64,000 bases of DNA from Methanobrevibacter sp. TMH8 (GCF_020148105.1 NZ_JAHLZE010000007.1:20222-84221); one strand, 5' to 3'; positions 47,959 through 58,248 are shown, numbered from the stretch's first letter. Notes: a model not told the origin generated them from the letters alone. Numbers and translations are program-made.

Positions 47959-48502
47959 AAACAAATTTTACCCCCCCCTTTAAATTAATTATTATTAATT
48001 TTTTGATTAATCAATAACAAAATACATATATATAAAATTTACATAAAAAATTTTTATAAAGTTCTTGAGTTATTATTAATCAGAAAAAGATACTTAAAAA
48101 CAATTTATATATAAAAAATCTTTAAAAAATCTTTTTCTCATTAATAAAAAACAAATAATAAGCTAATTATATAATATAACTAAAAATTAGCTAAAAATAC
48201 GAAAATTATAAAACCAATTATACAGAAAAAATCACCCCAATTTTTACCAATAAAAGTTTATTTATTTTTAAAATAACATTGTTTAATTTCTATTTTAAGA
48301 CCATTTATAAGTTTATTTATCTCTTATATTATCAATAATCTTCAATAATAATCTTACTTTTATCAACTATGATAAATAAATATATAACTCATTAATAATA
48401 AAAGTTTCGTATTATACTATATAATAAAAGAAATTAATAAAAATTAAAAATTAATAAAAAAATATAGAAATAAATAAAAAAATTAATAAAAATTAATAAA
48501 AA
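47959..48502. other. Intergenic region upstream of the adhesin with a C8 tract
   Basis: 544 bp between the adhesin and rfcL. It holds the adhesin promoter; the C8 tract is described separately. No gene is visible. Confidence 0.45.
47971..47978. repeat. C8 homopolymer in the adhesin leader
   Basis: Eight consecutive C on the + strand (G8 in the adhesin message), 13-20 bases upstream of the ATG at 47958. It is the longest G/C run seen in a very AT-rich region and overlaps the expected ribosome binding site. It could change length by slippage and alter translation. Confidence 0.5.
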
Positions 48503-50143
48503 TTAAAAATTAAATAATGATTTTTGAGCAACATCTTTTTGAGCTTTTTTAGGTTTTTCCTCTTTTGGTTGATCTTCTTTATTTTCAGAACTTTCTGATT
48601 TTTTTTCCTTTTTTGTTTCTATTTTTTCTTTTTCAGAAGTTGTTTGTTCTGATGATTCAGTTATTTTAGTTGTTTCTGTTGTTTTCTCATTTAATTCTTT
48701 TTTAAGTGTTTTTTCAGGTTTTTCTTCTTTATTTTCTTCAGCTTTTTCTTCTTTGATTTTATCATTTATTTTTTCTTTTTTAGTTTTTGAATCAAATGCT
48801 AAAGTTCCTGAATTTATATGTACAACTTCATTTAAATGGCTTTCAGATTTAGCTAATTCTTTATTTTTAGTTAATTCTTCTCTGATTTCCTTTTCTTTCC
48901 TATTAATAACTGATTTAGGTATTTTCTTTTTTCTAAATCGTTTTATTTCATCATCATCAAAGTCTAGAAAATGAGAAATATCATATGCAACATCATCGTT
49001 TTCAAACATTATCTCCATATAAGGAAACATAGAAATAGCTACACTATTAGACATGTGTAATTTTTCAGACATTTTCTCAGCAATACCATCTCTAAGAGCT
49101 CTTTTTCCTCTTGTTCTACCCATGAGAGAGAAAGCCATAGCTCCTGTAAGTCTTGTGAATTTTTTATAGGTTTCATCTTTAGCTATAGCTACACCAACAC
49201 CCATAAACTCACTAGCATATCTCCAATATGTATAAGTTCTAGTTTGTTGTGCTCTTCCAAAGTATAAATCAGCTTCACTTATCATTTCATAAGCTTTTTT
49301 GATTTCTTCTGGTTTTTCATATTCTCTAGGAATGTTTTCAGCTATATATTCCATTACAAGAGTTGGATCTTCATCTAATCTAAGAGAATTCTTTACTTTA
49401 TCAATACTTTTGCTTTTTAATACTCTTCTTACACTATCAAAAATATTGTTTGTATTATCCTTTTGAGAAACAATCTCTAAATCTTCCATTCGAAGTTTTT
49501 TAGTTTCATCAGCTATAACTTGTAGAGTGTTTAAAGCTGAACGCATATCTCCATTAGAATTTTTAGCTAAAGCACGAACTGCTTCAGGATCAGCTTCAAT
49601 TCCTTCTTTAGCACAAATACGTTTAAGTAATGCATTGATAGAGTTTGTATGGACTTTTCCTATTTTAATGACTTTACATTTTGGTTTAATACTTGTTAGT
49701 CTTTTACTGTAAAAATCATTAGCTGTCATGACAATTGGATGAATACTTTCTTTAATAATCTTCCCAATAGCCCTAGTTCCACCTCTATCATCAGTCCCAT
49801 GAATTCCATCGACTTCATCGAGAATGATTAGTTTGTGGTCATCATGATTGTTATTGTCAGTAGTAAAAAAGGATTTGGTAGTTGCAGATTCTCCAACAGT
49901 ATTCATAATAATATCATATGAACGTTTATCACTAGCATTTAACTCAATGAAATCAGAAAATTCATTAGCTATTACATGAGCAAAGGTTGTTTTTCCAGTT
50001 CCAGCTGGTCCAACAAGTAATAAGCAAGGCTGAGGATCCCCTTCTTTCCAGCTTTTCACCCAAGCTTCAATTTCCTTTTTTTGCTTACCATTCCCAATAA
50101 TGTCTTTAAACGTTTTAGGGCGGTATTTTTCTGTCCAACGCAT
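48503..50143 (-). CDS. rfcL: Replication factor C large subunit
   Basis: Clamp loader subunit that opens PCNA on primed DNA. 546 residues. AAA+ domain with [15 protein letters not shown], Walker [13 protein letters not shown], Walker [13 protein letters not shown] and the sensor-1 VMTANDFYS. The lid and collar helices follow to about 410. The tail (about 440-546) is very lysine/glutamate-rich, and the last residues QKSLFNF are a PCNA-interacting (PIP-box) motif. RfcS is directly upstream on the same strand; the pair forms the archaeal RFC complex. Confidence 0.97.
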   Translation of the reverse strand: MRWTEKYRPKTFKDIIGNGKQKKEIEAWVKSWKEGDPQPCLLLVGPAGTGKTTFAHVIANEFSDFIELNASDKRSYDIIMNTVGESATTKSFFTTDNNNHDDHKLIILDEVDGIHGTDDRGGTRAIGKIIKESIHPIVMTANDFYSKRLTSIKPKCKVIKIGKVHTNSINALLKRICAKEGIEADPEAVRALAKNSNGDMRSALNTLQVIADETKKLRMEDLEIVSQKDNTNNIFDSVRRVLKSKSIDKVKNSLRLDEDPTLVMEYIAENIPREYEKPEEIKKAYEMISEADLYFGRAQQTRTYTYWRYASEFMGVGVAIAKDETYKKFTRLTGAMAFSLMGRTRGKRALRDGIAEKMSEKLHMSNSVAISMFPYMEIMFENDDVAYDISHFLDFDDDEIKRFRKKKIPKSVINRKEKEIREELTKNKELAKSESHLNEVVHINSGTLAFDSKTKKEKINDKIKEEKAEENKEEKPEKTLKKELNEKTTETTKITESSEQTTSEKEKIETKKEKKSESSENKEDQPKEEKPKKAQKDVAQKSLFNF

Positions 50144-50230
50144 ATTTTTTACCTTTATTTAAAAATAAAAATTTATACTAAACATTTACAATAAAGATCT
50201 ATAATAAAATGTGGTAAATTATAATAAAAT

Positions 50231-50340
50231 TTAATAGAGTATAATAGAGTATAATGAAGTATATTAAAGTATATTAATGCATATTAATGCATATTAAAAT
50301 ATATTAAAATATATTAAAATATATTAAAGCATATTAAACT
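50231..50340. repeat. Array of eleven 10-bp repeats between rfcL and rfcS
   Basis: Eleven successive decamers with consensus ATATTAAARY line up without a phase break from 50231 to 50340. Poly-A/T words recur every 10 bp, i.e. every helical turn, which favours curved DNA. The second such array is at 51801. Confidence 0.8.
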
Positions 50341-50427
50341 TTATATAACTTAAATACAACTAATAAAATCGAATTTTATTATAATTAATTTTAATAGATC
50401 TAAATATCACAAATAAATCAACATAAT

Positions 50428-51375
50428 TTATAAAAATTTAGTTAACAATGCTTCAAGCTGAATCCTAGGATTAGCACCTTCTCTGATTCTAAAATCAGAA
50501 TCTGCAATAGCTTCAATCAAATCTATATAAATTTCACTATCCATATTACCTTCCATAGCTCTTTTAGTAACGTCTTGATAGATTTGATTAACCATATCTT
50601 CCCCACTAGTTCCTTGTAAAACCATAGTTTCACGAAGAAGATCCCTAGCTCCCATAAAATCACCAGTAAGAGCTTTAGTAACCATTTCACTGATATCTTT
50701 AGGTTTAGCTTTTGAAACAACATCGTAAATCTTATCTTCAGTTATCTTTTCTTCACCAGAAGCTGCAGCTTGCAAAAGATTTACAGCCTTACGCATATCT
50801 CCTTCTGCAAAGTAAACTATAGTTTCAAGAGCTGTATCATCATAATCAACATTTTCTTCACCTGCTATATATTCCAATCTTTTAACAATATCTTGACCTT
50901 TGATTGGTGCAAATCTAAATATTGCACATCTTGATTGAATAGGATCAATGATTTTTGAAGAATAATTACATGAAAGTATAAATGAAGCTGTTTTGGTATA
51001 CATCTCCATTTCACGACGAAGTGCATGTTGAGCATCCTTAGTCATATTATCCACTTCATCAAGGAAAATAATTCTAAATGGAGCTCCAACTGGTTTTAAA
51101 CGGCAGAAATTTTTGATATTAGTCCTTACAGTTTCAATACCTCTTGCATCAGAAGCATTTAACTCAAGGAAATTTTGACGCCAATATTCTCCAAGAATAG
51201 ATTTAACTAAAGCAAGTGCAGTTGTGGTTTTTCCAACACCTGCAGGACCTGTAAACATTAAATTTGGCATTCCTTCTTCATTTACATAGTTTTCTAATCG
51301 TTCAATAATATGTTTTTGGCCAACAACATCTTCTAACTTTTGTGGTCTGTATTTCTCTACCCAAGGTCCTTTCAT
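50428..51375 (-). CDS. rfcS: Replication factor C small subunit
   Basis: 315 residues. Clamp loader small subunit, which forms a complex with the large subunit at 48503. [20 protein letters not shown] opens the protein, followed by Walker [30 protein letters not shown], the SRC motif [10 protein letters not shown] and [13 protein letters not shown]. The ATG has GGTGATTG upstream as ribosome binding site. It has no intein, unlike some archaeal rfcS genes. Confidence 0.98.
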   Translation of the reverse strand: MKGPWVEKYRPQKLEDVVGQKHIIERLENYVNEEGMPNLMFTGPAGVGKTTTALALVKSILGEYWRQNFLELNASDARGIETVRTNIKNFCRLKPVGAPFRIIFLDEVDNMTKDAQHALRREMEMYTKTASFILSCNYSSKIIDPIQSRCAIFRFAPIKGQDIVKRLEYIAGEENVDYDDTALETIVYFAEGDMRKAVNLLQAAASGEEKITEDKIYDVVSKAKPKDISEMVTKALTGDFMGARDLLRETMVLQGTSGEDMVNQIYQDVTKRAMEGNMDSEIYIDLIEAIADSDFRIREGANPRIQLEALLTKFL

Positions 51376-52067
51376 TCAATCACCAGCAATAAGAGTAAAT
51401 TATTAAATAATTAAATTAAGATTTCACTTACGATTTTACAATTTTTAAATATAATATTTTAAACTAATATTCTAAATTAATAGTTTAAATTATATTTTAA
51501 TTTATATTTTAAATTAATAAATTAAATTAATAGATTAAATTAATAGATTAATAAATTTAATGAATTTAGTAAATCTATAAATTAATATATTTTTTATATT
51601 TTTCTGTATATTTATTTATTGTATTCATTGTATTTAATTTAATTTAAAATAATGTTTTCCTAGTTCATGAAAAATAATTTATAAGTTTTATAAATTGCAT
51701 AAAAAAGCTATAAATATGAATAAAAAATCTATTAAAATACTTTAAAATTATAAAACTATTAAAATCTATTAAAATATATAAAATCTATTAAAATCTAATT
51801 AAAATTTATTAAAATTTATTATAATCTATTATAATCTATTATAATTTATTAAAATTTATTATAATCTATTATAATCTATTATAATTTATTAAAATTTATT
51901 ATAAAAATTTTTATTATAATAAAAATAAATATATTCATAATTTATTATATAAAAAAAATATTCATAAATTATACAATTATCCACTAATAATAATATAAAA
52001 TTGATAAAATTATATATTGATTAATAATTTAAGGATATATGAATATATAAACATATGAGGATTTATT
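51376..52067. other. Intergenic region with 10-bp repeat array
   Basis: 692 bp between rfcS and the FwdC-like gene, both read away from it. It contains the repeat array at 51801 and shorter runs of TTAAATTAATAGA-type words at 51470-51550. No gene is visible. With the array on the other side of rfcS it is a candidate for unusual DNA structure or a replication element. Confidence 0.5.
51801..51900. repeat. Array of ten 10-bp repeats with a 40-bp higher-order unit
   Basis: Ten successive decamers of the form AWAATYTATT. The 40 bp at 51811-51850 are repeated exactly at 51851-51890. Poorer copies extend to the left to about 51750. Ten-base phasing of A/T runs suggests intrinsic curvature. Confidence 0.8.
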
Positions 52068-52991
52068 ATGTTTGGATTAAAGAAAAAAGACAAGATTGTA
52101 GATGAAAATATCATTGAATTAGATATTGATCAAGCTGTTGATTGTCTTTGTGATTTTACATATAATTTTTACTGGAATCATAAAGGAGAAAAGATGGAAC
52201 TAACTGATAAAATTCCAAACAATAATTATACTTTTCAGGATATAGTTGAACACTTAAAAAAAGGATATTCAGTTAAAATAAATGGAGATGTTGGACATAG
52301 ACTTTGTTCAAGTATGGGGGTTGATTTAGCTTACTTTGGTGGAACTGGGTCTGCAATTGAAGTTGGAGATGTTTTTGTTAATGGAAATGTAGCTAGTAGA
52401 ATGGGAATAAGTATGAGAAAGGGAAATATTTATGTTAGTGGTAAGATTACTGATCCCATTGGAAACCTTGTAGAAGTTAAATCTGATGTCAAAGGATATA
52501 AAAAGTTTATTTCAATTACAGAATTATTAATGGATAAACCAAAAGTAAAGTTAATTGGAGCAAGTAAATATAGTAAGAAACTTGAAATCAATGATGGTTT
52601 AATTCGAGACACTTTAGGTGCTAGATTAGATGGAGATTATGAAGTTATTTTAAATGGAAATGCTGATCTTTCAACAGGAATTCTAATGAAAAAAGGTATT
52701 GTTAGAGTTAATGGAAATGGTGGAAATAATACAGCAGCTCTTTTAAACGGAGGCACTGTTATTATTGATGGAAACTGCGATGATTTTACAGCTGTTGAAA
52801 TGAAAAAAGGAACAGTTATTATAAATGGAAATGCTGGGAAGTTTTTAGGACCTAAAAAAATATCCGGAGTTATCTATGGAAAACAAGGCAGTCCAATACA
52901 TCCAACAAAAGAACATGAATTAACTAATGAAGATAAGATAACTTTACAAAACTATAAATTTAATCCTAAAGGATTTATTAAATTTGAATAA
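52068..52991 (+). CDS. FwdC-like beta-helix protein (formylmethanofuran dehydrogenase subunit C / glutamate synthase GXGXG family)
   Basis: 307 residues. The GXGXG parallel beta-helix is clear from repeated rungs: DVFVNGNVASRMGISMRKG, YEVILNGNADLSTGILMKKG, GIVRVNGNGGNNTAALLNGG and TVIINGNAGKFLGP. In the methanogenic enzyme this subunit stabilises the tungsten or molybdenum complex and holds a polyferredoxin. A stand-alone copy without fwdA/B/D neighbours suggests either an extra C subunit or a separate family member. It opens with a lysine-rich helix. GAGGATTT precedes the ATG. Confidence 0.85.
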   Translation: MFGLKKKDKIVDENIIELDIDQAVDCLCDFTYNFYWNHKGEKMELTDKIPNNNYTFQDIVEHLKKGYSVKINGDVGHRLCSSMGVDLAYFGGTGSAIEVGDVFVNGNVASRMGISMRKGNIYVSGKITDPIGNLVEVKSDVKGYKKFISITELLMDKPKVKLIGASKYSKKLEINDGLIRDTLGARLDGDYEVILNGNADLSTGILMKKGIVRVNGNGGNNTAALLNGGTVIIDGNCDDFTAVEMKKGTVIINGNAGKFLGPKKISGVIYGKQGSPIHPTKEHELTNEDKITLQNYKFNPKGFIKFE

Positions 52992-53209
52992 GCTCTTTTT
53001 AAAATTTTGATTTTTTAAATTTATTTATTTTTTATTTTATAAAAAAATAAAAAAATAAAATTATAAAAAATATAAATATAAATATAAAATATAAATAATT
53101 ATTAGATAAAATAGATAAATTATTGAATTAATAGTAAAATAATAAAAATATAATAAATAGAAAATGAATTAAAACATTTAACTAAATATTACTAATAATT
53201 ATATTATTT

Positions 53210-54439
53210 TTATTTGATAATCCATGGTTTTGAATTTGTTTTTACACCAGCAGCATTAGTATAAGTAGTATAAACTGTCTTTTTAGATTTTTCATATGAT
53301 TTAAGAATTATAATTTTAACAATTGCTGGTTTTCCTGGTTTTAAAGCTTTAATTTTAACTGTCTTTTTATATTTCCCAATTTTTAAAGTTAAATAAGAAA
53401 CTTTAGATTTAGACTCACCATAATTATAAACTCTAAACTTATAAAGAAGACTTTTAGAGTTTGTATATAAAACATATCTTTGTGCATATACACGTGGACC
53501 AATAATAGCAATATCTTCCCAAGATTTTGAAGATCTTACTTTAACTTTACTAATTTTAACTGATTTAGGAATTAAAACAGCTTGTCCTTTTTTAACAAAA
53601 ATAGTACTTTTAGAAATACTTCCCTTTGATGAAGAATTAAGTGTTAAACCATAAGAATTTAAACCTTTAATATTTATTATTACATTTGAAATTTTACCAT
53701 TCAATTTATTTATAAAAACGCCTACAGCAACTTTATTAGAAGTTATATTCGAATTAAGTAAATTTCCAGTCCAATTTGCACCAATAATACCTAAACCCCT
53801 ATTACCTAAAAATATTTTACTATTTGAAAAATTTCCAAACCATTTACCAACACCTATTCCAGAATTAAATTTAAATAGTGATAAAGTTGATTTATAAACA
53901 TTACCTGTCCAATTTACAGCAGCAATCATTATATTATCTACATCATTGGATTTGAAAACAGAATTAGTAACATTTCCTTTCCAACTTATAATTCCAATAG
54001 CAATTAAATACTTATTATTTAAATTAAAATTCATATTTTTAAAATTAATAACTGATTTAGAAGAATTTGAAAAAATCACAGTAGCTGCTAAATTAAAATT
54101 ACCTTTACCATTATGATTTAGTGTTAGCCCAGAAAATGTAATCCCACTAGCTGAAACATTAAACATATTTTTATTTTTATTGAAATTAATTTGAGTTTTC
54201 ACATTACTTTTAATATTAACAGATTTAGAAACATTTATAGTATCAGTTAAATCATATTTACTAGTATTAAAAATAAGATTATTACCTTTAACAGTACTAT
54301 TATTCTTCATCCAATTATCAATATCACTGTGAGTTGTATTTTTATTAACAACCAAATCAGCAGCAGACACATTAGCTACAATTAAAAATAGAAATATAAC
54401 TAAAGTAGCTGAAATTAATATTTTTCTAATTTTATTCAT
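53210..54439 (-). CDS. Small secreted surface protein with beta-helix and C-terminal CARDB-like domain
   Basis: 409 residues. A signal peptide (NKIRKILISATLVIFLFLIV) is followed by N-rich beta-helix rungs (about 70-300) and a C-terminal domain of about 85 residues with LLYKFRVYNYGESKSKVSYL and KTVKIKALKPGKPAIVKIIIL, the pattern of an Ig-like CARDB domain. There is no membrane anchor. The ATG follows GGTGATGAATA. It is a smaller relative of the adhesins in the window; the end domain is also found in the protein at 59460. Confidence 0.78.
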   Translation of the reverse strand: MNKIRKILISATLVIFLFLIVANVSAADLVVNKNTTHSDIDNWMKNNSTVKGNNLIFNTSKYDLTDTINVSKSVNIKSNVKTQINFNKNKNMFNVSASGITFSGLTLNHNGKGNFNLAATVIFSNSSKSVINFKNMNFNLNNKYLIAIGIISWKGNVTNSVFKSNDVDNIMIAAVNWTGNVYKSTLSLFKFNSGIGVGKWFGNFSNSKIFLGNRGLGIIGANWTGNLLNSNITSNKVAVGVFINKLNGKISNVIINIKGLNSYGLTLNSSSKGSISKSTIFVKKGQAVLIPKSVKISKVKVRSSKSWEDIAIIGPRVYAQRYVLYTNSKSLLYKFRVYNYGESKSKVSYLTLKIGKYKKTVKIKALKPGKPAIVKIIILKSYEKSKKTVYTTYTNAAGVKTNSKPWIIK

Positions 54440-54593
54440 TATTCATCACCTAATTATTTTTTTAAAATAAAAAATTCTCACTTAGTTAATTCATCCGATT
54501 TAATAATATGTTTTTAAAAAATTACAAATAATTTAAAGTTAATTAATAAATATAAACATTTAATATATAAATTTAATAAAAATGATTGTAAAT

Positions 54594-55247
54594 CTAATAT
54601 GACATATAATCTTTTATTGCTTCCCATCCATTTTGGTTAATGTAATTATTAATCCAATCATACTCTTCTTTAGTTGAATTTAAAATTTTATATTCTTTTG
54701 GTGGATTTTCAGGGTCTTTCAAAGTAATATTATTAAGTAATGGTTCAACATAATTTTCAAACAAATCAGTATCTATAGAATTATTAGAATGAACAGCTCC
54801 ACTACTAACTGTTACAAAATAATCCCCATTTTTTCCAGAAGCAAAACAAAGATACCCAGATCGATCTGTGGAGATACCTTTACTTAATTCATATTTCAAA
54901 TTAAAAGAATTTGGATCTGAATAATAAATTTCCCATTGGACATCATTATATTCTTTAGTAGCTAGTTTCTCAGAACTCATCAAATTTATAACACCTTTTT
55001 TAGTAAAATTAAATGAATCAGCCATTAAAAAATCATAATAAACTCCATTATCCTCATCATGATACACTTTCATCCAACCCAACATAAGATTACTACTATT
55101 ATTTTCAATAGCTACCCCATGAATTGTAGCACTTATAATCTTATTATCAATCTGAGTTTTTTGATTAGAAACTCCAAAAGCAATTGAAGCAACAATAGCT
55201 AAAACAATACAAATAATTGCAACATATACTAAAATCTTTTTATTCAT
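54594..55247 (-). CDS. Membrane-anchored protein of unknown function
   Basis: 217 residues with an N-terminal hydrophobic helix (KILVYVAIICIVLAIVASIA) and an external domain of 190 residues with NSSNLMLGWMKVYHDEDNG, WEIYYSDPNSFN and DYFVTVSSGAVHSNN. It resembles the PsbP-like anchored proteins in the window only in general layout. A GGGGATTTGGATTTTT ribosome binding site precedes the ATG. It lies upstream of the surface protein at 53210 and downstream of the membrane proteins at 55281 and 55773, all on one strand. Function unknown. Confidence 0.68.
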   Translation of the reverse strand: MNKKILVYVAIICIVLAIVASIAFGVSNQKTQIDNKIISATIHGVAIENNSSNLMLGWMKVYHDEDNGVYYDFLMADSFNFTKKGVINLMSSEKLATKEYNDVQWEIYYSDPNSFNLKYELSKGISTDRSGYLCFASGKNGDYFVTVSSGAVHSNNSIDTDLFENYVEPLLNNITLKDPENPPKEYKILNSTKEEYDWINNYINQNGWEAIKDYMSY

Positions 55248-55280
55248 AAAAATCCAAATCCCCTTAATAATTTTATATTT

Positions 55281-55764
55281 TCATTTTTCGCTCTTTTTTA
55301 TGTATTTATCGCTTTTTGTAGTAATATTACTCATACCTACAATAAATAATAAAATACCTGCTAAGTATAATAAGTCCCATGGAGCTATAAAATATGTAAA
55401 ATCACTGGTAAGATAATATCCATTTTCAAGAAATTGTATATGAGGCAATCCTGCAGAATAAAGAAAAATTAAAAATCCTACTATTATTAATAAAATAGAT
55501 CCATTTTTACTATTTTTATTTACATAGAAGGAAGAGATTATCGCAACAGCTATAAGTAATATTCCAATCAGTACTTCAAAATCATTATACCTTAATTCAA
55601 AAGTAAAATATATTTGAAAGTACGTAATAAATGCTATAATTCCTAATATTGATCCAATTAAGCCTACTATTGTTGATATAGAAAATTTAATATTAATTTT
55701 ATCTACTCCATATTTTTTTCTAAAAAAGAAACAATAAAATTTTTAAATCAATATTAATACACAA
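55281..55764 (-). pseudogene. Frameshifted four-helix membrane protein, paralogue of the next gene
   Basis: An open frame from the AAAAAAATATGG region down to the TGA at 55281-55283 encodes about 145 residues: KKYGVDKINIKFSISTIVG and then three or four hydrophobic helices, ending with MSNITTKSDKYIKKSEK. It resembles the protein at 55773 (segment LLIIVGFLIFLYSAG against LLIVIGFMIFLITGG). There is no ATG, GTG or TTG in this frame before the first helix. A ribosome binding site GGGAGGA (55767-55773) leads to a TTG (55764) in another frame, which becomes continuous if one T of a T6 run is removed. So a one-base deletion or insertion, or a sequence error, has broken the gene. Confidence 0.6.
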
Positions 55765-55772
55765 ATTCCTCC

Positions 55773-56288
55773 CTAATTAGCAAATCCAATAACTCCCGTT
55801 GCAAAAACTATCAAAGCTCCGATATATTGCATATAAACTAAAATATCCTCATAAAATGAATAAAACCCACCAGTTATCAAAAATATCATAAAACCAATTA
55901 CAATTAATAAAACAGAAGCTTTCGAACGATTTATATTTAAGTAAACAAATCCAAATAACCCCATACTTATTAAGACAATACTAATCCACATATAAATAAA
56001 AACTAGCTCATAATAATAATTTCCATAAAAATTCTCCAAAAAATAGATATTAGATATAAAATAAACCATTAAACCAAATAAACCAAAAATACTTAAACTA
56101 TACTTTTTAAAATCAATTTTAGATTTAACTTTATACAAATATTTTTTTAATATATTTTCTCCAGGAAAATAACTAAAATCATCTTCCAAAATCATATCTT
56201 CGCAATCTTCACAAAATTCTAACTCATCTTCTTTTAATGACTTCCCACAATTTACACAAGTTTCAAAGTTATTTATTTCATCAGACAT
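55773..56288 (-). CDS. Zinc-ribbon membrane protein
   Basis: 171 residues. An N-terminal zinc ribbon has CVNCGKS and CEDC (residues about 11-32). A short acidic linker follows, then four hydrophobic helices (about 60-170) of a small integral membrane domain, with VLLIVIGFMIFLITGG in the third. The function is unknown; the ribbon may bind protein or nucleic acid. The start ATG is close to the window of the next frame. The broken paralogue follows it after a shared binding site, suggesting an operon. Confidence 0.75.
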   Translation of the reverse strand: MSDEINNFETCVNCGKSLKEDELEFCEDCEDMILEDDFSYFPGENILKKYLYKVKSKIDFKKYSLSIFGLFGLMVYFISNIYFLENFYGNYYYELVFIYMWISIVLISMGLFGFVYLNINRSKASVLLIVIGFMIFLITGGFYSFYEDILVYMQYIGALIVFATGVIGFAN

Positions 56289-56924
56289 GTTTCCAACCTT
56301 TTTAAAAATTCAATTTTAAAAATCACCCATATATTATTAAAAAAATTATAATAATTAATACTTACAAATAATATATAACAAAAATAGCATATAAATTTTA
56401 CTACATATAAAAAATAACAATAACAAATATAAACAATACAAATAAACAAAAACAATATAATAAAACAAAATCACCATATACAACTAAAGAAAAAAAATAA
56501 AAATAATCATGAAAAAAATTAAAATTAACAAATTAATAATATAAATAAAAAAATAAAATGAATAAAAAATAAAAAACATATAATATATAATAATAAATAA
56601 TAATATATAAATAATAAAAATAAATAAACATCTGAATTAATTATAGCTTATTTTCCATAATATAATAATATTAATCAAATAATAAACTTTTTAAAGAAAT
56701 TTTCAAATTTTTCATCATCCATAGGGCTAAAAAATGATTCAAATTGATTAATCCAAATGGAATTAGCTAATTTTTAAATATATTATAAAAACTATCGATT
56801 TTAGATAAAATATTTCAAATTTATCAAGATAAAAATTAAAATAACAATAAGTAACAATAAGTTTATATATATAAAAGTATATATGATACAATGTAATTTT
56901 ATAAAAATTATTATAGAATAAATA
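56289..56924. other. AT-rich intergenic region with a TATA-like promoter
   Basis: 636 bp between divergent genes. A good archaeal TATA-like box TTTATATATATAAAAG lies at about 56861-56876, about 50-65 bases before the htpX start. Low-complexity open frames at 56273-56455 are not genes. Confidence 0.45.
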
Positions 56925-57908
56925 ATGATAATTAGAGGTGTTAATATTATATCCAATACATGGAAACTTAAACTGAGATTATGGTTAGCAATGGCCCTAT
57001 TATTCGGTTTAGTTTATGCCATTATCATATTAGCTGCAACTTTACTAGGATATGGCGGAAGTTACGGGCTATTTGCATTGGTGGGATTAGGTGTAGTCTT
57101 TATTCAATACTTGATTGGTCCTTCAATTGTTCAAGCCACAATGAAAGTAAAATATGTTACAGAAGAACAAGCTCCAGAACTCCATCAAATGATAACTGAA
57201 TTAGCTATGACAGCAGGAATTCCTAAACCTAAAGTTGGAATCTCTGAAATTAGTGTTCCAAATGCTTTTGCTTTTGGTAGAACCAAAAAAGATGGTAGAG
57301 TATGTGTTACAAGAGGAATCTTAAATACTTTAAATAAAGAAGAGTTAAAAGCTGTCCTTGGACATGAATTATCTCATATTAAACATAATGATATGGCAGT
57401 CACTACATTAGTAAGTGCTGTTCCATTAATCTGTTATTATATAGCTCTTTCATTCATGTTTAGTGGAGATAGTCGAAACGGCGGAGGATTTATAATAGGT
57501 ATTTTAGCACTTGTTGCTTATTTTTTAGGTCAATTAATTGTTCTTTTCATATCCAGAACAAGAGAATATTATGCAGATCAAGGAAGTATTGAAATAGGTG
57601 GACAGCCTGAAAAATTAGCTTCAGCATTATATAAACTGGTTAATGGTGCTTCAAAATCTCCAAAAGAAGAAGTTAAAGATATTCAAGGTGTAAAAGCATT
57701 TTTCTTAAATGATATTTCAAATGCAGGAGAAGACATTAAAGAATTATCCCAATTAGACATTGATAATGATGGATCCATTTCTGCAAGTGAATTATCTCAA
57801 TTAAAATATAAAAAAGTAAATATTAAATCTAGTGCAAAAATGATGGAATTATTCTCAACCCATCCAGATATGCTAAAAAGAATAGAAAGATTAGCTCAAT
57901 ATACCTAA
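56925..57908 (+). CDS. htpX: Zinc metalloprotease HtpX (M48) with EF-hand-like insertion
   Basis: Membrane protease of the M48 family that degrades misfolded membrane proteins. 327 residues. Two hydrophobic helices near 15-70, the zinc site AVLGHELSHIKHND, further helices about 160-215 and the third zinc ligand in TREYYADQGS. An additional feature at 278-289 reads DIDNDGSISASE, a canonical calcium-binding EF-hand loop (DxDxDGxIxxxE). The usual HtpX end with THPDMLKRIERL follows. The ATG at 56925 is used; GAGGTG lies a few bases later and could serve an ATT/ATA start five codons on, which would fit the usual ISNTWKLKLR opening. Confidence 0.92.
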   Translation: MIIRGVNIISNTWKLKLRLWLAMALLFGLVYAIIILAATLLGYGGSYGLFALVGLGVVFIQYLIGPSIVQATMKVKYVTEEQAPELHQMITELAMTAGIPKPKVGISEISVPNAFAFGRTKKDGRVCVTRGILNTLNKEELKAVLGHELSHIKHNDMAVTTLVSAVPLICYYIALSFMFSGDSRNGGGFIIGILALVAYFLGQLIVLFISRTREYYADQGSIEIGGQPEKLASALYKLVNGASKSPKEEVKDIQGVKAFFLNDISNAGEDIKELSQLDIDNDGSISASELSQLKYKKVNIKSSAKMMELFSTHPDMLKRIERLAQYT

Positions 57909-58248
57909 TCATTTTATTTACTTTATTTATTTACTTATTCACTTATTTTACTTATTTTTTTAAATTCATTTTATTTATTCATTTTTTTTAATTTATTTAT
58001 TTTAATTATTTTACTTATTTAGTTTATTTATAAAAAATATAAAAAAATTTTATATATAACAAAATAATTCATAGTTTAGTAATTATAGAATATAAAAATA
58101 TTTTATAAAAAATTAAAGTTATTAAAAAAATATGAATTATTTAAACATATAAAATCAGCTATTTTTCATATATAATATATACAAATAATAATTCTAAAAT
58201 ATCTGTAAACAATAATTTTAAATTATATAAACAAAATAAATAATAACG
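57909..58248. other. AT-rich intergenic region
   Basis: 340 bp of mainly ATTTATT-type words between htpX and the nuclease gene. No gene or clear signal. Confidence 0.4.

Noticed and set aside
50231..51900. CRISPR array
   Set aside because: The arrays are contiguous 10-bp units without spacers and no cas genes are present.
56273..56455. 60-residue Cys/Tyr/Phe frame upstream of 55773
   Set aside because: Low complexity and without a binding site; overlaps the start of the zinc-ribbon protein.
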